28,945 nt of DNA, from NCBI GenBank assembly GCA_036510225.1, contig DATCEH010000088.1:1-28945 (forward strand), given 5' to 3'. Below are positions 8,684 through 18,623 of the stretch, in pieces. How positions within the stretch are numbered: position 1 is the first letter of the stretch; the number at the start of each line of letters is the position of its first letter. Both the position numbers and the translations under genes were made by a program. The notes beneath the pieces were generated by a model, which did no database searches, was not told where the DNA came from, and worked only from the letters and a program-made list of their open reading frames with translations. The stretch is from Palsa-513 sp036510225. Its GTDB lineage: Bacteria; Actinomycetota; Thermoleophilia; Solirubrobacterales; Solirubrobacteraceae.

Positions 8684-9145
8684 ATGGATGCTCACAAGCG
8701 CAGGGGAGACTCGCAAGCCCCAAGCACAGTCCCAACCCGGCGCCGCGCGCGACCGGTTCGCCCAAACGCTTCGATGCGGCCGCCTCGCGCGGCCACGGTC
8801 GACGCGGTTGGGCACTGTTTGACTTCTTTCTTCATCCCCGGCCTGGAGACAGACGCCGGCGCCGCCGAACGAGCCTACGACGACCTGCGCACCGAAGCCG
8901 AGAGCCGGTCGGGCAGCGTGGCCCACAAGCGGCGCATCTTCCGGGTCGCCTGCCGCCGACAGGGGGCTGACTGCACGATCGGCGTCGGCGACTCCGAGGC
9001 GGTCGACGGCCGGACGGTGATCGCGATCTTCCAGCTCGGTCGCAACGCCTACATGATCCACTGCCGGGATCCGGACGACCCGTCGACCTTGAGCACGGTT
9101 GAGATCTCCCGGCGAACGGTCTACGCGGTCACCGACTTCGACTGA
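8684..9145 (+). CDS. Small protein of unknown function
   Basis: I do not recognise this 153-residue protein. It looks cytosolic, with no signal peptide or membrane segment. The first 45 residues are Arg/Pro-rich and low in complexity. The part that looks folded starts near residue 46 (LTSFFIPGLETDAGAAERAYDDLR) and ends VYAVTDFD, so the true start could be the ATG at 8774 or the in-frame TTG at 8819. Cysteines are at residues 45, 90, 97 and 128. It sits on the opposite strand between purC and purB, so it is unlikely to be cotranscribed with them. The translated shape (alternating short strands and one helix) suggests a small alpha/beta fold, but this is a guess. Confidence 0.65.
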   Translation: MDAHKRRGDSQAPSTVPTRRRARPVRPNASMRPPRAATVDAVGHCLTSFFIPGLETDAGAAERAYDDLRTEAESRSGSVAHKRRIFRVACRRQGADCTIGVGDSEAVDGRTVIAIFQLGRNAYMIHCRDPDDPSTLSTVEISRRTVYAVTDFD

Positions 9146-9175
9146 ACCCGGGCACGCCTCCTCCCGGTGGTTGCC

Positions 9176-9214
9176 GACGATCGCGGGGGCGCCCAGATCG
9201 CGCGGGCGATCGTC
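9176..9214. terminator. Candidate bidirectional terminator hairpin
   Basis: A perfect 9-bp inverted repeat (GACGATCGC / GCGATCGTC) with a 21-nt GC-rich loop lies in the convergent gap between the small plus-strand gene and purB. No T-run follows on either strand, so this would be a U-poor terminator. The role is inferred from position only. Confidence 0.4.
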
Positions 9215-9301
9215 TCGACGAAGCGCTCGCGCCCCGCGGCGGCCAGGCTGTCGCCGACACCTTCGGGTCTCGAACCATCCTGGACGGGATCGTCGGCCCG
9301 C

Positions 9302-10588
9302 CTACGGACGTCCGGCCAAGGCGTCGAGCCGCCCGACGATCTCAGGTGCGTGTCGCGTGAAGGCGGCGTAGTCGAAGATCTCGTCGAAGTCGAGCCCGTC
9401 GGCCGCCGGTTCGGCCTCGAGCAGCCCGCGCAGCGGCGTGCGCTCGGCCCAGGCCCGCTGGGACGTCCTCTGGACGATCCGGTAGGCGTCGTCGCGGGTC
9501 ATGCCGCCGGCCACGAGGGCGAGCAGGGCGCGCTGGGAGAACAGGGCCCCGTGGGTCAGCTCGAGGTTCTCGCGCATCCGCCCGGGGTTGACGTCGAGAC
9601 CGCGGACGAGGCGGATCGCGACATGCTGCATGTAGTCGATCAGGATCGTCGAGTCCGGCAGGATCACCCGCTCGGCGCCCGAGTGCGAGATGTCCCGCTC
9701 GTGCCAGAGGGCGACGTTCTCGAGCGCGGCCTGCGCGTTGCCCCGGAGCACCCGCGCGAGCCCGGTGAGGCGCTCGCTGTTGATCGGGTTGCGCTTGTGC
9801 GGCATCGCCGAGGATCCCTTCTGGCTGCCGCCGCGAAACGGCTCGCACGCCTCGAGCACCTCGGTCCGCTGGAGGTGGCGGATCTCCGTCGCCAGTCGTT
9901 CGAGGCCGGCCCCGGCAAGCGCGATCGCGCTGAGCAGCTCGGCATGCCGGTCGCGGGCGACGACCTGCGTCGAGACCGACTCCGCTTCGAGACCCAGCCG
10001 GCCGAGGACCCGCCGCTCGTAGTCGGGGTCGTTGCTCGCGTAGGTCCCGACCGCACCCGAGATCGCCCCGACCGCCGCCGTCGCGAAAGCCCGTTCGAGG
10101 CGTCGGGCGTTGCGGTGCGCCTCGAATGCGAAGCCGGCCAGCTTGATCCCGAAGGTCGTCGGCTCGGCGTGGATGCCGTGGGTTCGGCCGACGCACAGCG
10201 TCATCGTGTGGGCGCGGGCCTGGTCGACCAGAGCGCCGACGAGCTCGTCGGCTCCGGAGACGACGATCGCGCCAACGGACTTCAGCTGGAGGCCGAGTGC
10301 CGTGTCGAGCACGTCGGACGACGTCAGGCCGTAGTGGATCCACCGGCCGGCCGGGCCGACCGAGGCGGACGCGACGTCGACGAAGGCGGCGACGTCGTGG
10401 TCGGTGATCCGCTCGCGCTCGTTGACCGCGGCCACACTGAAGCTGGCCGATCGGATCGCCTCACGCTCGGCCTCGGTCGGCTCGGCGAGCTCCTCGGCGG
10501 CGGCCAGCTCGACCCGCAGCCACGAGTCCATCCGCGCCTGGTCGGTCCACAGGCCGCCGATCTCCGGACGGGTGTAGCGGGCGATCAC
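9302..10588 (-). CDS. purB: Adenylosuccinate lyase
   Basis: PurB cleaves SAICAR to AICAR and adenylosuccinate to AMP, releasing fumarate. The 428-residue protein has the fumarase/aspartase signature GSSAMPHKRNP, the HYGLTSSDVLDTALG motif near residue 86, and GRTHGIHAEPTTFG with the conserved His. It starts at GTG (reading MIARYTRPEIGGLW), as expected for the family. There is no Shine-Dalgarno, and a GATAAT hexamer sits only 6 nt upstream of the GTG, so the transcript is probably leaderless. It lies about 316 nt beyond purE on the same strand and probably has its own promoter. Confidence 0.97.
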   Translation of the reverse strand: MIARYTRPEIGGLWTDQARMDSWLRVELAAAEELAEPTEAEREAIRSASFSVAAVNERERITDHDVAAFVDVASASVGPAGRWIHYGLTSSDVLDTALGLQLKSVGAIVVSGADELVGALVDQARAHTMTLCVGRTHGIHAEPTTFGIKLAGFAFEAHRNARRLERAFATAAVGAISGAVGTYASNDPDYERRVLGRLGLEAESVSTQVVARDRHAELLSAIALAGAGLERLATEIRHLQRTEVLEACEPFRGGSQKGSSAMPHKRNPINSERLTGLARVLRGNAQAALENVALWHERDISHSGAERVILPDSTILIDYMQHVAIRLVRGLDVNPGRMRENLELTHGALFSQRALLALVAGGMTRDDAYRIVQRTSQRAWAERTPLRGLLEAEPAADGLDFDEIFDYAAFTRHAPEIVGRLDALAGRP

Positions 10589-10594
10589 ACGTGG

Positions 10595-10600
10595 ATTATC
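10595..10600 (-). promoter_or_regulatory. Putative -10 element of purB
   Basis: GATAAT on the minus strand lies 6 nt before the purB GTG. With a normal 6-7 nt discriminator, transcription would begin at or next to the start codon. No convincing -35 hexamer was seen at 16-18 nt. Confidence 0.45.
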
Positions 10601-10853
10601 CCGAGCCGGGACGAGTCGGCGGCGTCACACGCCGACCAGAGCGGGTCGGGCCGAAGATCCCCTCCCGCGAGCTCGGCGCGGCTGACCGTTCGACCACTGA
10701 GCAGATCTCTGTGATCAAGCGGTCGAAATGCCCGGAGGTGGATCGTCCGCCGGCCCGGTGGTTCGTTTCGCGGACAAGCCGTCCTGGCCGGCGAACGGCC
10801 CACTGAAGACCGCGATGCTCGCCTGACATCGGCTGACCGCCTGACCGGCGAAG

Positions 10854-10885
10854 GCCCGTCGCCCGTCGCCCGTCGCCCGTCGCCC
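10854..10885. repeat. Tandem 7-bp repeat GCCCGTC
   Basis: There are four complete units followed by a partial unit (GCCC), immediately 3' of purE. No function is evident; such short repeats vary by slippage. Confidence 0.85.
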
Positions 10886-10904
10886 AAGGGCCGGCGCCCA
10901 GCGC

Positions 10905-11477
10905 TCAGCCGACGGCGGTCGGCCGCTGGCCGGGCTTCGGCGGGGGGCCGCCGGCGCCGAGGATCCGCGCGGCGAGGACCGCGGCGTTGCGGGGATTGTC
11001 GAGTCCGACGCAGGCGACCGGGACGCCGGGCGGCATCTGCGTGATCGAGAGGATCGCGTCGAGTCCGCCGGCTGCCGTCAGGCGACTGGTGAGGGGAACC
11101 CCGATCACCGGGAGGTCGGTGTGCGCGGCGATCGCTCCTGGCAGCGCGGCGGATAGCCCGGCCCCGGCGATCACCACGCGGATTCCGCGCAGACGGGCGG
11201 TTCGCGCGTACTCGGCCACCGTATCGGGTTCCCGGTGGGCCGAGATGACCCGGATCTCGTGGCTGATGCCGCGGTCGTCGAGCTCTCGGGCGGCCGCCTG
11301 CATGGTCTCGAGATCGCTCCTCGAACCCATCACGATGCCGACCAGCGGCGAGTCGATCGGGATCTCCTCGAGGACGTCCGTCGCCGGCTCGGGCGCGGCC
11401 GCGGCCGCGGCGACCGTCTCGGCCACCGCGCGGTCGAGCTCTCCGCCGAGCGCCGGCTCGGGTTCCACGCCGCTCAC
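10905..11477 (-). CDS. purE: N5-CAIR mutase (PurE, class I-like)
   Basis: PurE rearranges N5-CAIR to CAIR in purine synthesis; in class I systems the partner PurK, not seen here, makes N5-CAIR. Core motifs are VGIVMGSRSDLETM, VISAHREPD with the catalytic His, AGAGLSAALPG, and SITQMPPGVPVACVGL. The core begins at about residue 45. The first 44 residues form an acidic, Ala/Glu/Pro-rich extension that is unusual for a family of about 160-170 residues. The GTG start overlaps the purD stop (GTGA), and this coupling supports the long form; no start codon nearer the core was seen that fits better. The sequence deviates from consensus at GLS (usually GAA). Confidence 0.93.
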   Translation of the reverse strand: MSGVEPEPALGGELDRAVAETVAAAAAAPEPATDVLEEIPIDSPLVGIVMGSRSDLETMQAAARELDDRGISHEIRVISAHREPDTVAEYARTARLRGIRVVIAGAGLSAALPGAIAAHTDLPVIGVPLTSRLTAAGGLDAILSITQMPPGVPVACVGLDNPRNAAVLAARILGAGGPPPKPGQRPTAVG

Positions 11478-12784
11478 AGCGCACCGTCCGGAGCGTCGGC
11501 TCGGGCCGCGATGTCGCTCCGCTGCTGCTTGCCGGTGAAGTGGATCACGTCTGCCGCAGCATACGCCGCCGCCCGCGAAGCGGCCGGATCACGGCCGAGC
11601 GCGGTCACCGCGAGGACGCGACCTCCGGCCGTCACGAGTCGCCCATCCTCGAGCCGGACGCCGGCGTGATTGACCTCGACGTCGGCCGCGACGTCCTCGA
11701 GACCGTCGATCGGGTCGCCCGACCGGGGCGCCTGGGGATAACCGGCGCTTGCGAGAACGACAGTCACCGCGTGCTCGGGCGACCATTCGAGCTCCGCGCC
11801 TTCGAGCCCGCCCTGGCGGGCCGCCCTGCTGAGCAGGTCGAGCAGGTCGCTGCGCAGTCGGGGCAGGACCGCCTGGGTCTCGGGGTCCCCGAAGCGGACG
11901 TTGAGCTCGAGCAGGCGGGGGCCGTCCGCCGTCAGCATGAGTCCGGCGTAGAGGACCCCCCGGAACGGCGCGCCGCGGCCAGCCATCAGGTCGAGGATCG
12001 GCTGGTGGAAGGCTGCCGTCAGGGCGTGCGCCCGGGCGGCATCGAAGCCGGCGACCGGGGAGAACGAGCCCATCCCCCCGGTGTTCGGGCCGCGGTCGCC
12101 GTCGAAGATCCGCTTGAAGTCGCGGGCCGGCGCCATCGGCACGGCGCGGACTCCGTCGCAGAGCGCCAGCAGCGAGAGCTCGACCCCGTCGAGGCACTCC
12201 TCGACGACGACGGACGTCGTGTCGAAGCGACGCTCGACCAGCAGCATCTCGAGCGCCGCCCGGGCCTGCGCGTCGTCAGCGGCGATCACGACACCCTTGC
12301 CGGCGGCCAGGCCGTCGGCCTTCAGCACGACCGGATAGGCGCTGGTCCGGCCGCCCGCCGCGCCGAGTCGCTCGATCGCAGCGAGGCCGGCCGCCGGGGT
12401 CGTGACGGCCTCCCAGGCGGCGGTCGGGACGCCGGCCTGCGCCATCGCCTCCTTCGCGTAGCGTTTCGAGCCCTCGAGGCGGGCGGCCTCGGCCGTCGGA
12501 CCGAACGCGGGGATCCCGTGGGCGTGGAGCAGATCGACCAGGCCGCCGACGAGCGGCGCCTCCGGCCCGACCACGACGAGGTCGACCCGCTCGGTCAGGC
12601 ACGCCGCGAGCACCGCGTCGTGATCGTCGACCGGGATGTCGAGCAGCCGGGCGTCGGCGCCGATGCCGGCGTTGCCCGGAGCACAGAGCACTTCCGGGCG
12701 CTGCGGTGATCGGCCCAGCCCCCGGCAGATCGCGTGCTCGCGGCCGCCGCCGCCGACCACCAGAACCCGCGGGCGGCTGCTCAC
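11474..12784 (-). CDS. purD: Phosphoribosylamine-glycine ligase
   Basis: PurD makes GAR from phosphoribosylamine, glycine and ATP, the step after PurF. The 436-residue protein starts at the GTG giving MSSRPRVLVVGGGGREHAI. A longer open frame upstream reads antisense-like Arg-rich sequence and is rejected. ATP-grasp features are present: VVLKADGLAAGKGVVIA, the PFRGVLYAGLM segment, LELNVRFGDPETQ, and PNTGGMGSFSPV. The GTG overlaps the stop of the upstream GYD-domain gene and the stop overlaps purE, so GYD-purD-purE is a tightly coupled unit. No Shine-Dalgarno is seen at the start, consistent with coupling. Confidence 0.96.
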   Translation of the reverse strand: MSSRPRVLVVGGGGREHAICRGLGRSPQRPEVLCAPGNAGIGADARLLDIPVDDHDAVLAACLTERVDLVVVGPEAPLVGGLVDLLHAHGIPAFGPTAEAARLEGSKRYAKEAMAQAGVPTAAWEAVTTPAAGLAAIERLGAAGGRTSAYPVVLKADGLAAGKGVVIAADDAQARAALEMLLVERRFDTTSVVVEECLDGVELSLLALCDGVRAVPMAPARDFKRIFDGDRGPNTGGMGSFSPVAGFDAARAHALTAAFHQPILDLMAGRGAPFRGVLYAGLMLTADGPRLLELNVRFGDPETQAVLPRLRSDLLDLLSRAARQGGLEGAELEWSPEHAVTVVLASAGYPQAPRSGDPIDGLEDVAADVEVNHAGVRLEDGRLVTAGGRVLAVTALGRDPAASRAAAYAAADVIHFTGKQQRSDIAARADAPDGAL

Positions 12785-13062
12785 AGAGAGGAGATGAAGT
12801 CGTCTATCGGGATCGCGGCGAGCGTCTCGTAGCGGGCCGTCCCGCGGGACCCGAGCTCGAGCGACACGCGGCACATCTCGGCGTCGCCCGGCGCCTCGAC
12901 GACGTTGATGAAATCGAAGTGGCCGAGCGTCGCCCACTGCGCGATCACCCTCGCCCCGAGCTGCTCGATCTCGCTGTTGACCTCGAGGATCCGCTTGGGG
13001 TTGTTCTTGATCGTCTTGCGGCCCTCGGGGGTCAAGGTGGAGAGCATCACATAGGTCGGCAT
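12781..13062 (-). CDS. GYD-domain protein in the purDE operon
   Basis: This 93-residue protein starts MPTYVMLSTLTPEGRKTIKNNP and continues with LGARVIAQWATLGHFDFINVVEAPGD. That matches the small GYD domain family (ferredoxin-like fold, function not established). The ATG at 13062-13060 is preceded by GAGAGAGGG at good spacing; a longer frame to 13200 adds only Arg/Pro-rich sequence. Its stop overlaps the purD start, so it is cotranslated with purD and purE and is probably the first gene of the unit. No catalytic residues can be named. A role linked to purine synthesis is inferred from operon position only. Confidence 0.88.
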   Translation of the reverse strand: MPTYVMLSTLTPEGRKTIKNNPKRILEVNSEIEQLGARVIAQWATLGHFDFINVVEAPGDAEMCRVSLELGSRGTARYETLAAIPIDDFISSL

Positions 13063-13226
13063 CAGTCCCTCTCTCGATGTGGTCGTCGGCCTGCGGGTTC
13101 TACACGACGCCGGGGGCGAAACCGCCGGCCGGGTGGCTCGACGCCGACTGGAGCGCCCGACCGCGCGCCGTGGTCGTCTGGGGTCCTCCAGGTCGGGCAT
13201 ACCCTCCTCAAGATAACCTGGCGCCG

Positions 13227-13868
13227 GTGCGCCTCCGCGTCGGCCTGCTCGCCGCAGTACTACTCGCCGCGCCCGCCTCCGCCCAGGACGCAGGACCTGT
13301 GATCACGACCGCGCGGGCCTGTTACCTCGCCAAGCAGCAGGTGGCGCTCGCCGGAACGGGGTTCGGCCCCGGCGACACCTACTCGGTCACGCTCGACCAC
13401 ACGCTGCTCGGGACCGGGACCGTCAATCCGGACACGACGATCTCGGGATCTCTCTCGAGCGGCACGCTCGGCAAGGGCGTCGGCGAGGTCCTCCACAGGA
13501 TCATCGTCAGCGACGGCACGCTCCAGGCCCGCGTCGGCTTCCACGTCAGCGCCTTCGACGCGTCGTTCGCGCCGGGGGTCGGTGACCCGCGGAGCCTCCG
13601 CGTGCGCTACACGGTCAACGCGATCGGATTCTCAGCACCCCAGGGAAGCATCGTCTGGGTCCACTACCTCAACGCGGCGGGCCATCTCAAGCGCTCGGTG
13701 GCGATCGGTCGGACGAAGGGGGTCTGCGGAAGCCTCCACCGGAGCATCCTCCACCGTCTCTTTCCGTTTCGTGCGACCCCGGGAACCTGGCGCCTGCAGT
13801 TCGACCTCGAACAGGGGTACTCGCCGAAGACACGGCCGCGGATCGTCCGCGACGTCGCGGTCGGCTGA
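13227..13868 (+). CDS. Secreted protein of unknown function
   Basis: This is a 213-residue protein beginning at GTG with a short, clear signal peptide (RLRVGLLAAVLLAAPASA, cleavage near residue 19). The mature part is predicted beta-rich (QVALAGTGFGPGDTYSVTLD, later WRLQFDLEQGYS) and looks like one or two immunoglobulin-like or IPT-like domains, common in secreted proteins of soil actinobacteria. Two cysteines occur at about residues 30 and 179. A GATAAC hexamer ends 9 nt before the GTG, suggesting a leaderless mRNA. The frame is open upstream to an ATG at 13077, but that would bury the signal peptide. It is divergent from the GYD-purD-purE unit. Confidence 0.8.
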   Translation: MRLRVGLLAAVLLAAPASAQDAGPVITTARACYLAKQQVALAGTGFGPGDTYSVTLDHTLLGTGTVNPDTTISGSLSSGTLGKGVGEVLHRIIVSDGTLQARVGFHVSAFDASFAPGVGDPRSLRVRYTVNAIGFSAPQGSIVWVHYLNAAGHLKRSVAIGRTKGVCGSLHRSILHRLFPFRATPGTWRLQFDLEQGYSPKTRPRIVRDVAVG

Positions 13869-14070
13869 GGGCCGGCCTGCGGATTCACCGGGTCGGGCGG
13901 GCGCGCGGTCGTGCCGCTTGGAAGTCCGGCTCGTCCCGGTGAAACGTCGTGTCGGATGCAAACCGCGGTCGCTTGGCGGCGGCCCGGAACCCGCGCTGGG
14001 GTTGGCCGCAGGATAATTTGTTACCGCCGTATGCTTTAGTCGTCTTGCTCAATCACTTCGGGAGACACGC

Positions 14071-14544
14071 ATGCCAGACCTAACCACGATTCGCGGCCAG
14101 GTTCAGGACCGCCTCAAAGAGCTCGAAGGCCTGATCGCGCCGCTGCGAGCCGAGCTCGAGGAACTCAAGGGCGTGGCAGAGAAGTTCACATCCAACGGAG
14201 CATCGACCGTCGCCGCACCGGTCAGGCGCGGACGCCGTGCGACCACGCAGAAGGCGCCCGCGTCAGCGGCTGGGACGTCGGCCAAACCGGCCCGCGCGCC
14301 GCGGCGCTCGCGTCGCGCAGGTGGAATCGGGGGCGCAGCCAGCCGGGCCCAGCAGGCCATCAACCTGATCGCCGAAAGCCCCGGGATGACCGTTCCCGAC
14401 ATGGCCAAGGCGATGGGCATCGGCAGCAACTACCTCTACCGCGTCCTCCCCCAGCTCCAGCGTGACGGCAAGGTGAGCAAGCAGGGCAAGGGTTACCACC
14501 CGATCGACGCCACGCCGGAGGCTCCCGCACCCGAGCGGGAGTGA
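14071..14544 (+). CDS. Small coiled-coil / winged-helix DNA-binding protein
   Basis: This 157-residue protein has three visible parts. An N-terminal helix suited to coiled-coil pairing (residues 8-40, DRLKELEGLIAPLRAELEEL) is followed by a basic Ala/Arg/Lys linker (50-88). The C-terminal winged helix (90-145) contains INLIAESPGMTVPDMAKAM and YLYRVLPQLQRDGKV. The overall design is that of a small dimeric DNA-binding protein. I do not recognise a named family. The start is supported by GGGAGA about 7 nt upstream. A GATAAT hexamer lies at 14012-14017 and TATGCT at 14030-14035 as possible -10 elements. It converges on clpB. Confidence 0.82.
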   Translation: MPDLTTIRGQVQDRLKELEGLIAPLRAELEELKGVAEKFTSNGASTVAAPVRRGRRATTQKAPASAAGTSAKPARAPRRSRRAGGIGGAASRAQQAINLIAESPGMTVPDMAKAMGIGSNYLYRVLPQLQRDGKVSKQGKGYHPIDATPEAPAPERE

Positions 14545-14616
14545 CGCTCGCGAGTCGGGACGTCGGTGGCCGCGGGCTTGCGCACGCGGTCTCGGGACGC
14601 GCGTTCTCAGCGAGGG

Positions 14617-17202
<2,586 letters not shown>

Positions 17203-17203
17203 A

Positions 17204-17230
17204 AGATCTAAGCGGCATTATAGTAGATCT
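17204..17230 (-). promoter_or_regulatory. clpB promoter and dyad operator shared with dnaK
   Basis: A perfect inverted repeat AGATCTA-N13-TAGATCT surrounds a minus-strand TATAAT (17217-17222). The 27-bp block matches the one at dnaK (22312-22338) at 22 positions. No good -35 was found at 16-18 nt. The dyad ends 1 nt before the clpB start codon, so a repressor bound here would block initiation. Assignment to HspR is inference. Confidence 0.7.
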
Positions 17231-17312
17231 GTGGGCTGGTGGTCGCTGCCGCTCAAGGCCCTTGTCGGGCCGCCAGCCAACCGCCCCCGGCCGGGGCCTG
17301 GCAGGGAGGCCG

Positions 17313-17384
17313 GGGAGGGCTGGGAGGGCTGGGAGGGCTGGGAGGGCAGGGAGGGCAGGGAGGGCAGGGGAGGCCGGGGAGGTC
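17313..17384 (+). repeat. G-rich 9-bp tandem repeat
   Basis: Three units of GGGAGGGCT and three of GGGAGGGCA are followed by two degenerate units. The plus strand has many GGG runs separated by one or two bases, the ideal pattern for intramolecular G-quadruplexes. It lies about 90 bp upstream of the clpB -10, on the template strand for clpB. Confidence 0.9.
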
Positions 17385-17438
17385 AGGACGGGGCAGGGCG
17401 GCCGGCGTCGGGGTCGTCCGACTGTCGCCCCCTCTCGC

Positions 17439-17554
17439 GGGAATAGTGGCCACCGGCAACGACTTTTCGACGAACGATGTGGTTCGCCCGCCGCGTGGGT
17501 CTGTCGTTGGTCCCTTCTCCCGGATAAGTAGTTGCCACCGTCAACGACTTTTCC
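17439..17554. repeat. Pair of palindromic direct repeats
   Basis: Two copies (17439-17469 and 17522-17554, about 84 nt apart) share GCCACCG-K-CAACGACTTTTC. The second is itself an imperfect inverted repeat, AAGTAGTTG ... CAACGACTT. These arms resemble the AAGTAGTTG ... CAACTACTT arms of the palindromes in the large repeats at 52-84 and 3928-3960. The pair lies 3' of the small secreted-protein gene. Confidence 0.6.
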
Positions 17555-17581
17555 AGTGATGTTCTCCACGCCGTTTTAGGT

Positions 17582-17986
17582 TTATGCGCCGCCGGCGATC
17601 ACGAACGTGACGCGCTTGTGGGTGGCCGTCGCGGTGCCGGTGTACTGGGGTGCGCAGCCGGCGCACGGTTGGTGGACGGCGACGGCGAGGCCGGCGATCC
17701 GCTTCGGGACATGTCGGCCGTGGAGCAGATCCATCGCGACCTGGTCGACGAGGCTGCGGGCCGCGGAGCACTTGACGCCGCCGGCTCGCAGGCCGACGAC
17801 CTTGACGCCGTAGGTGGCGCCGGCCGAGGCGTAGGAGAAGTCCAGCCCGGCTACGCCGCACCTGCCGGTGGAGCGGGTGGCGGCGCCGGCGGTCGACGGG
17901 CCGGCGGCGATCGCGACGGCCGACGCGAGCAGTGCGCCGACGATGCCGAGCCGTCGGCCGAGTGGGAGCGAGCGCAAGCTGGTCAT
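17582..17986 (-). CDS. Small secreted cysteine-bearing protein
   Basis: This 134-residue protein has a twin-basic signal peptide (LPLGRRLGIVGALLASAVAIAA, cleavage near residue 35). The mature domain has four cysteines (GRCGVAG, VKCSAAR, and CAGC near residue 110), which could form two disulfides. I do not recognise the family. The ATG is preceded by ACGGAGA at suitable spacing; a longer frame upstream is Pro/Arg low-complexity and is rejected. It is on the same strand as hspR, 175 nt downstream, across a GC-rich repetitive spacer, so cotranscription with the heat-shock operon is uncertain. Confidence 0.8.
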   Translation of the reverse strand: MTSLRSLPLGRRLGIVGALLASAVAIAAGPSTAGAATRSTGRCGVAGLDFSYASAGATYGVKVVGLRAGGVKCSAARSLVDQVAMDLLHGRHVPKRIAGLAVAVHQPCAGCAPQYTGTATATHKRVTFVIAGGA

Positions 17987-18058
17987 CGAGTCTCCGTGAG
18001 GTCGGTGATCGGGGCTGCGGCAGGCTATCCGATGCCTCGGCCGATGCCCCTCCTGCCC

Positions 18059-18100
18059 CGGCCCTCCCGCTGCCCGCCTCGGCCCTCCCCCTGCCCGCCT
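18059..18100. repeat. GC-rich 21-bp tandem repeat
   Basis: Two adjacent 21-bp units beginning CGGCCCTCCC differ at one base, and a third partial unit follows. They lie in the low-complexity spacer between hspR and the small secreted gene. Confidence 0.75.
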
Positions 18101-18161
18101 CGGCCCTGCCCCGGCCGATGGCCCCGGCCCATGCCCCGGGCGCGTCGCCCAAGCCGTGGGC

Positions 18162-18623
18162 CTATGCGGGTGGGTCGATCGTGACCTTGAAGGTCGGCTG
18201 GTTGGCCGGGGTGCGGACGAGGGCGGTCGACCCGGTGTAGGGGACGACCTCGAAGCGCATCGACCGGCGGACGCGGTCGAGCTCGTCCTCCATCGCGAGC
18301 TTGGCGGCAACCGCCTGGCGCTCGAGGTCGTCGAGGCGGGCGCGGGCGGCGTCGAGTTGGGCCTCGAGCTCGAGGACGCGCTCGACGCCGGCGAGGTTGA
18401 GGCCGAGCTCGGCGGTCATCTGCTGGATGCGGCGGAGGCGCTGGACGTCCTCGAGCGAGTAGAGCCGGGTGCCCTTGGCGGAGCGCTGGGGCTCGATCAG
18501 GCCGCGGGCCTCGTAGATGCGCAGCGTCTGGGGGTGCATCTCGGCGAGCTCGGCGGCGACCGAGATCATGAACACGCCGCGGTCGGACGAGACGCGGATG
18601 TGGGTCGTCCGACCGGCGGTCAC
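18162..18623 (-). CDS. hspR: Heat-shock repressor HspR (MerR family)
   Basis: HspR represses dnaK and clp genes in Actinobacteria, with DnaK as co-repressor. The 153-residue protein has the MerR helix-turn-helix with the typical FMISVAAELAEMHPQTLRIY and RLYSLEDVQRLRRIQ, then a coiled-coil dimerisation helix (about 85-120). The C-terminal strand region (VVPYTGSTALVRTPANQ) continues some 30 residues beyond it. The GTG start overlaps the dnaJ stop (GTGA), making it the last gene of the dnaK operon and giving autoregulation. Its likely targets in the window are the dyads at dnaK and clpB. Confidence 0.93.
   Translation of the reverse strand: MTAGRTTHIRVSSDRGVFMISVAAELAEMHPQTLRIYEARGLIEPQRSAKGTRLYSLEDVQRLRRIQQMTAELGLNLAGVERVLELEAQLDAARARLDDLERQAVAAKLAMEDELDRVRRSMRFEVVPYTGSTALVRTPANQPTFKVTIDPPA

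Larger units (their letters stand above)
10589..10904. other. purE-purB intergenic region
   Basis: No gene is supported. It contains the putative purB -10, a perfect 7-bp inverted repeat GTCGGCG-N8-CGCCGAC (10615-10636) that could be a purE terminator, and a distant TCGACC/GGTCGA dyad near 10688-10724. Four tandem copies of GCCCGTC lie at 10854-10885, just beyond the purE stop. Confidence 0.5.
17203..17581. other. clpB upstream intergenic region
   Basis: No gene is seen. From left to right it holds the clpB promoter dyad, a G-rich 9-bp tandem repeat (17313-17384), and two direct copies of a palindrome-bearing segment (17439-17469 and 17522-17554). Confidence 0.6.

Noticed and set aside
13063..13200. 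Longer start for the GYD-domain protein with a GAGGAGG just upstream
   Set aside because: That purine-rich stretch is too close to its ATG and the added residues are Arg/Pro low-complexity, whereas the ATG at 13062 starts the domain directly.
13077..13226. Upstream in-frame extension of the secreted protein at 13227
   Set aside because: It would place a signal peptide 50 residues inside the protein and has no ribosome site; the GTG at 13227 gives a normal export signal.
18003..18310. N-terminal extension of the small secreted protein
   Set aside because: It crosses the tandem-repeat spacer and the hspR 3' end, and a signal peptide with its own ribosome site begins at 17986.
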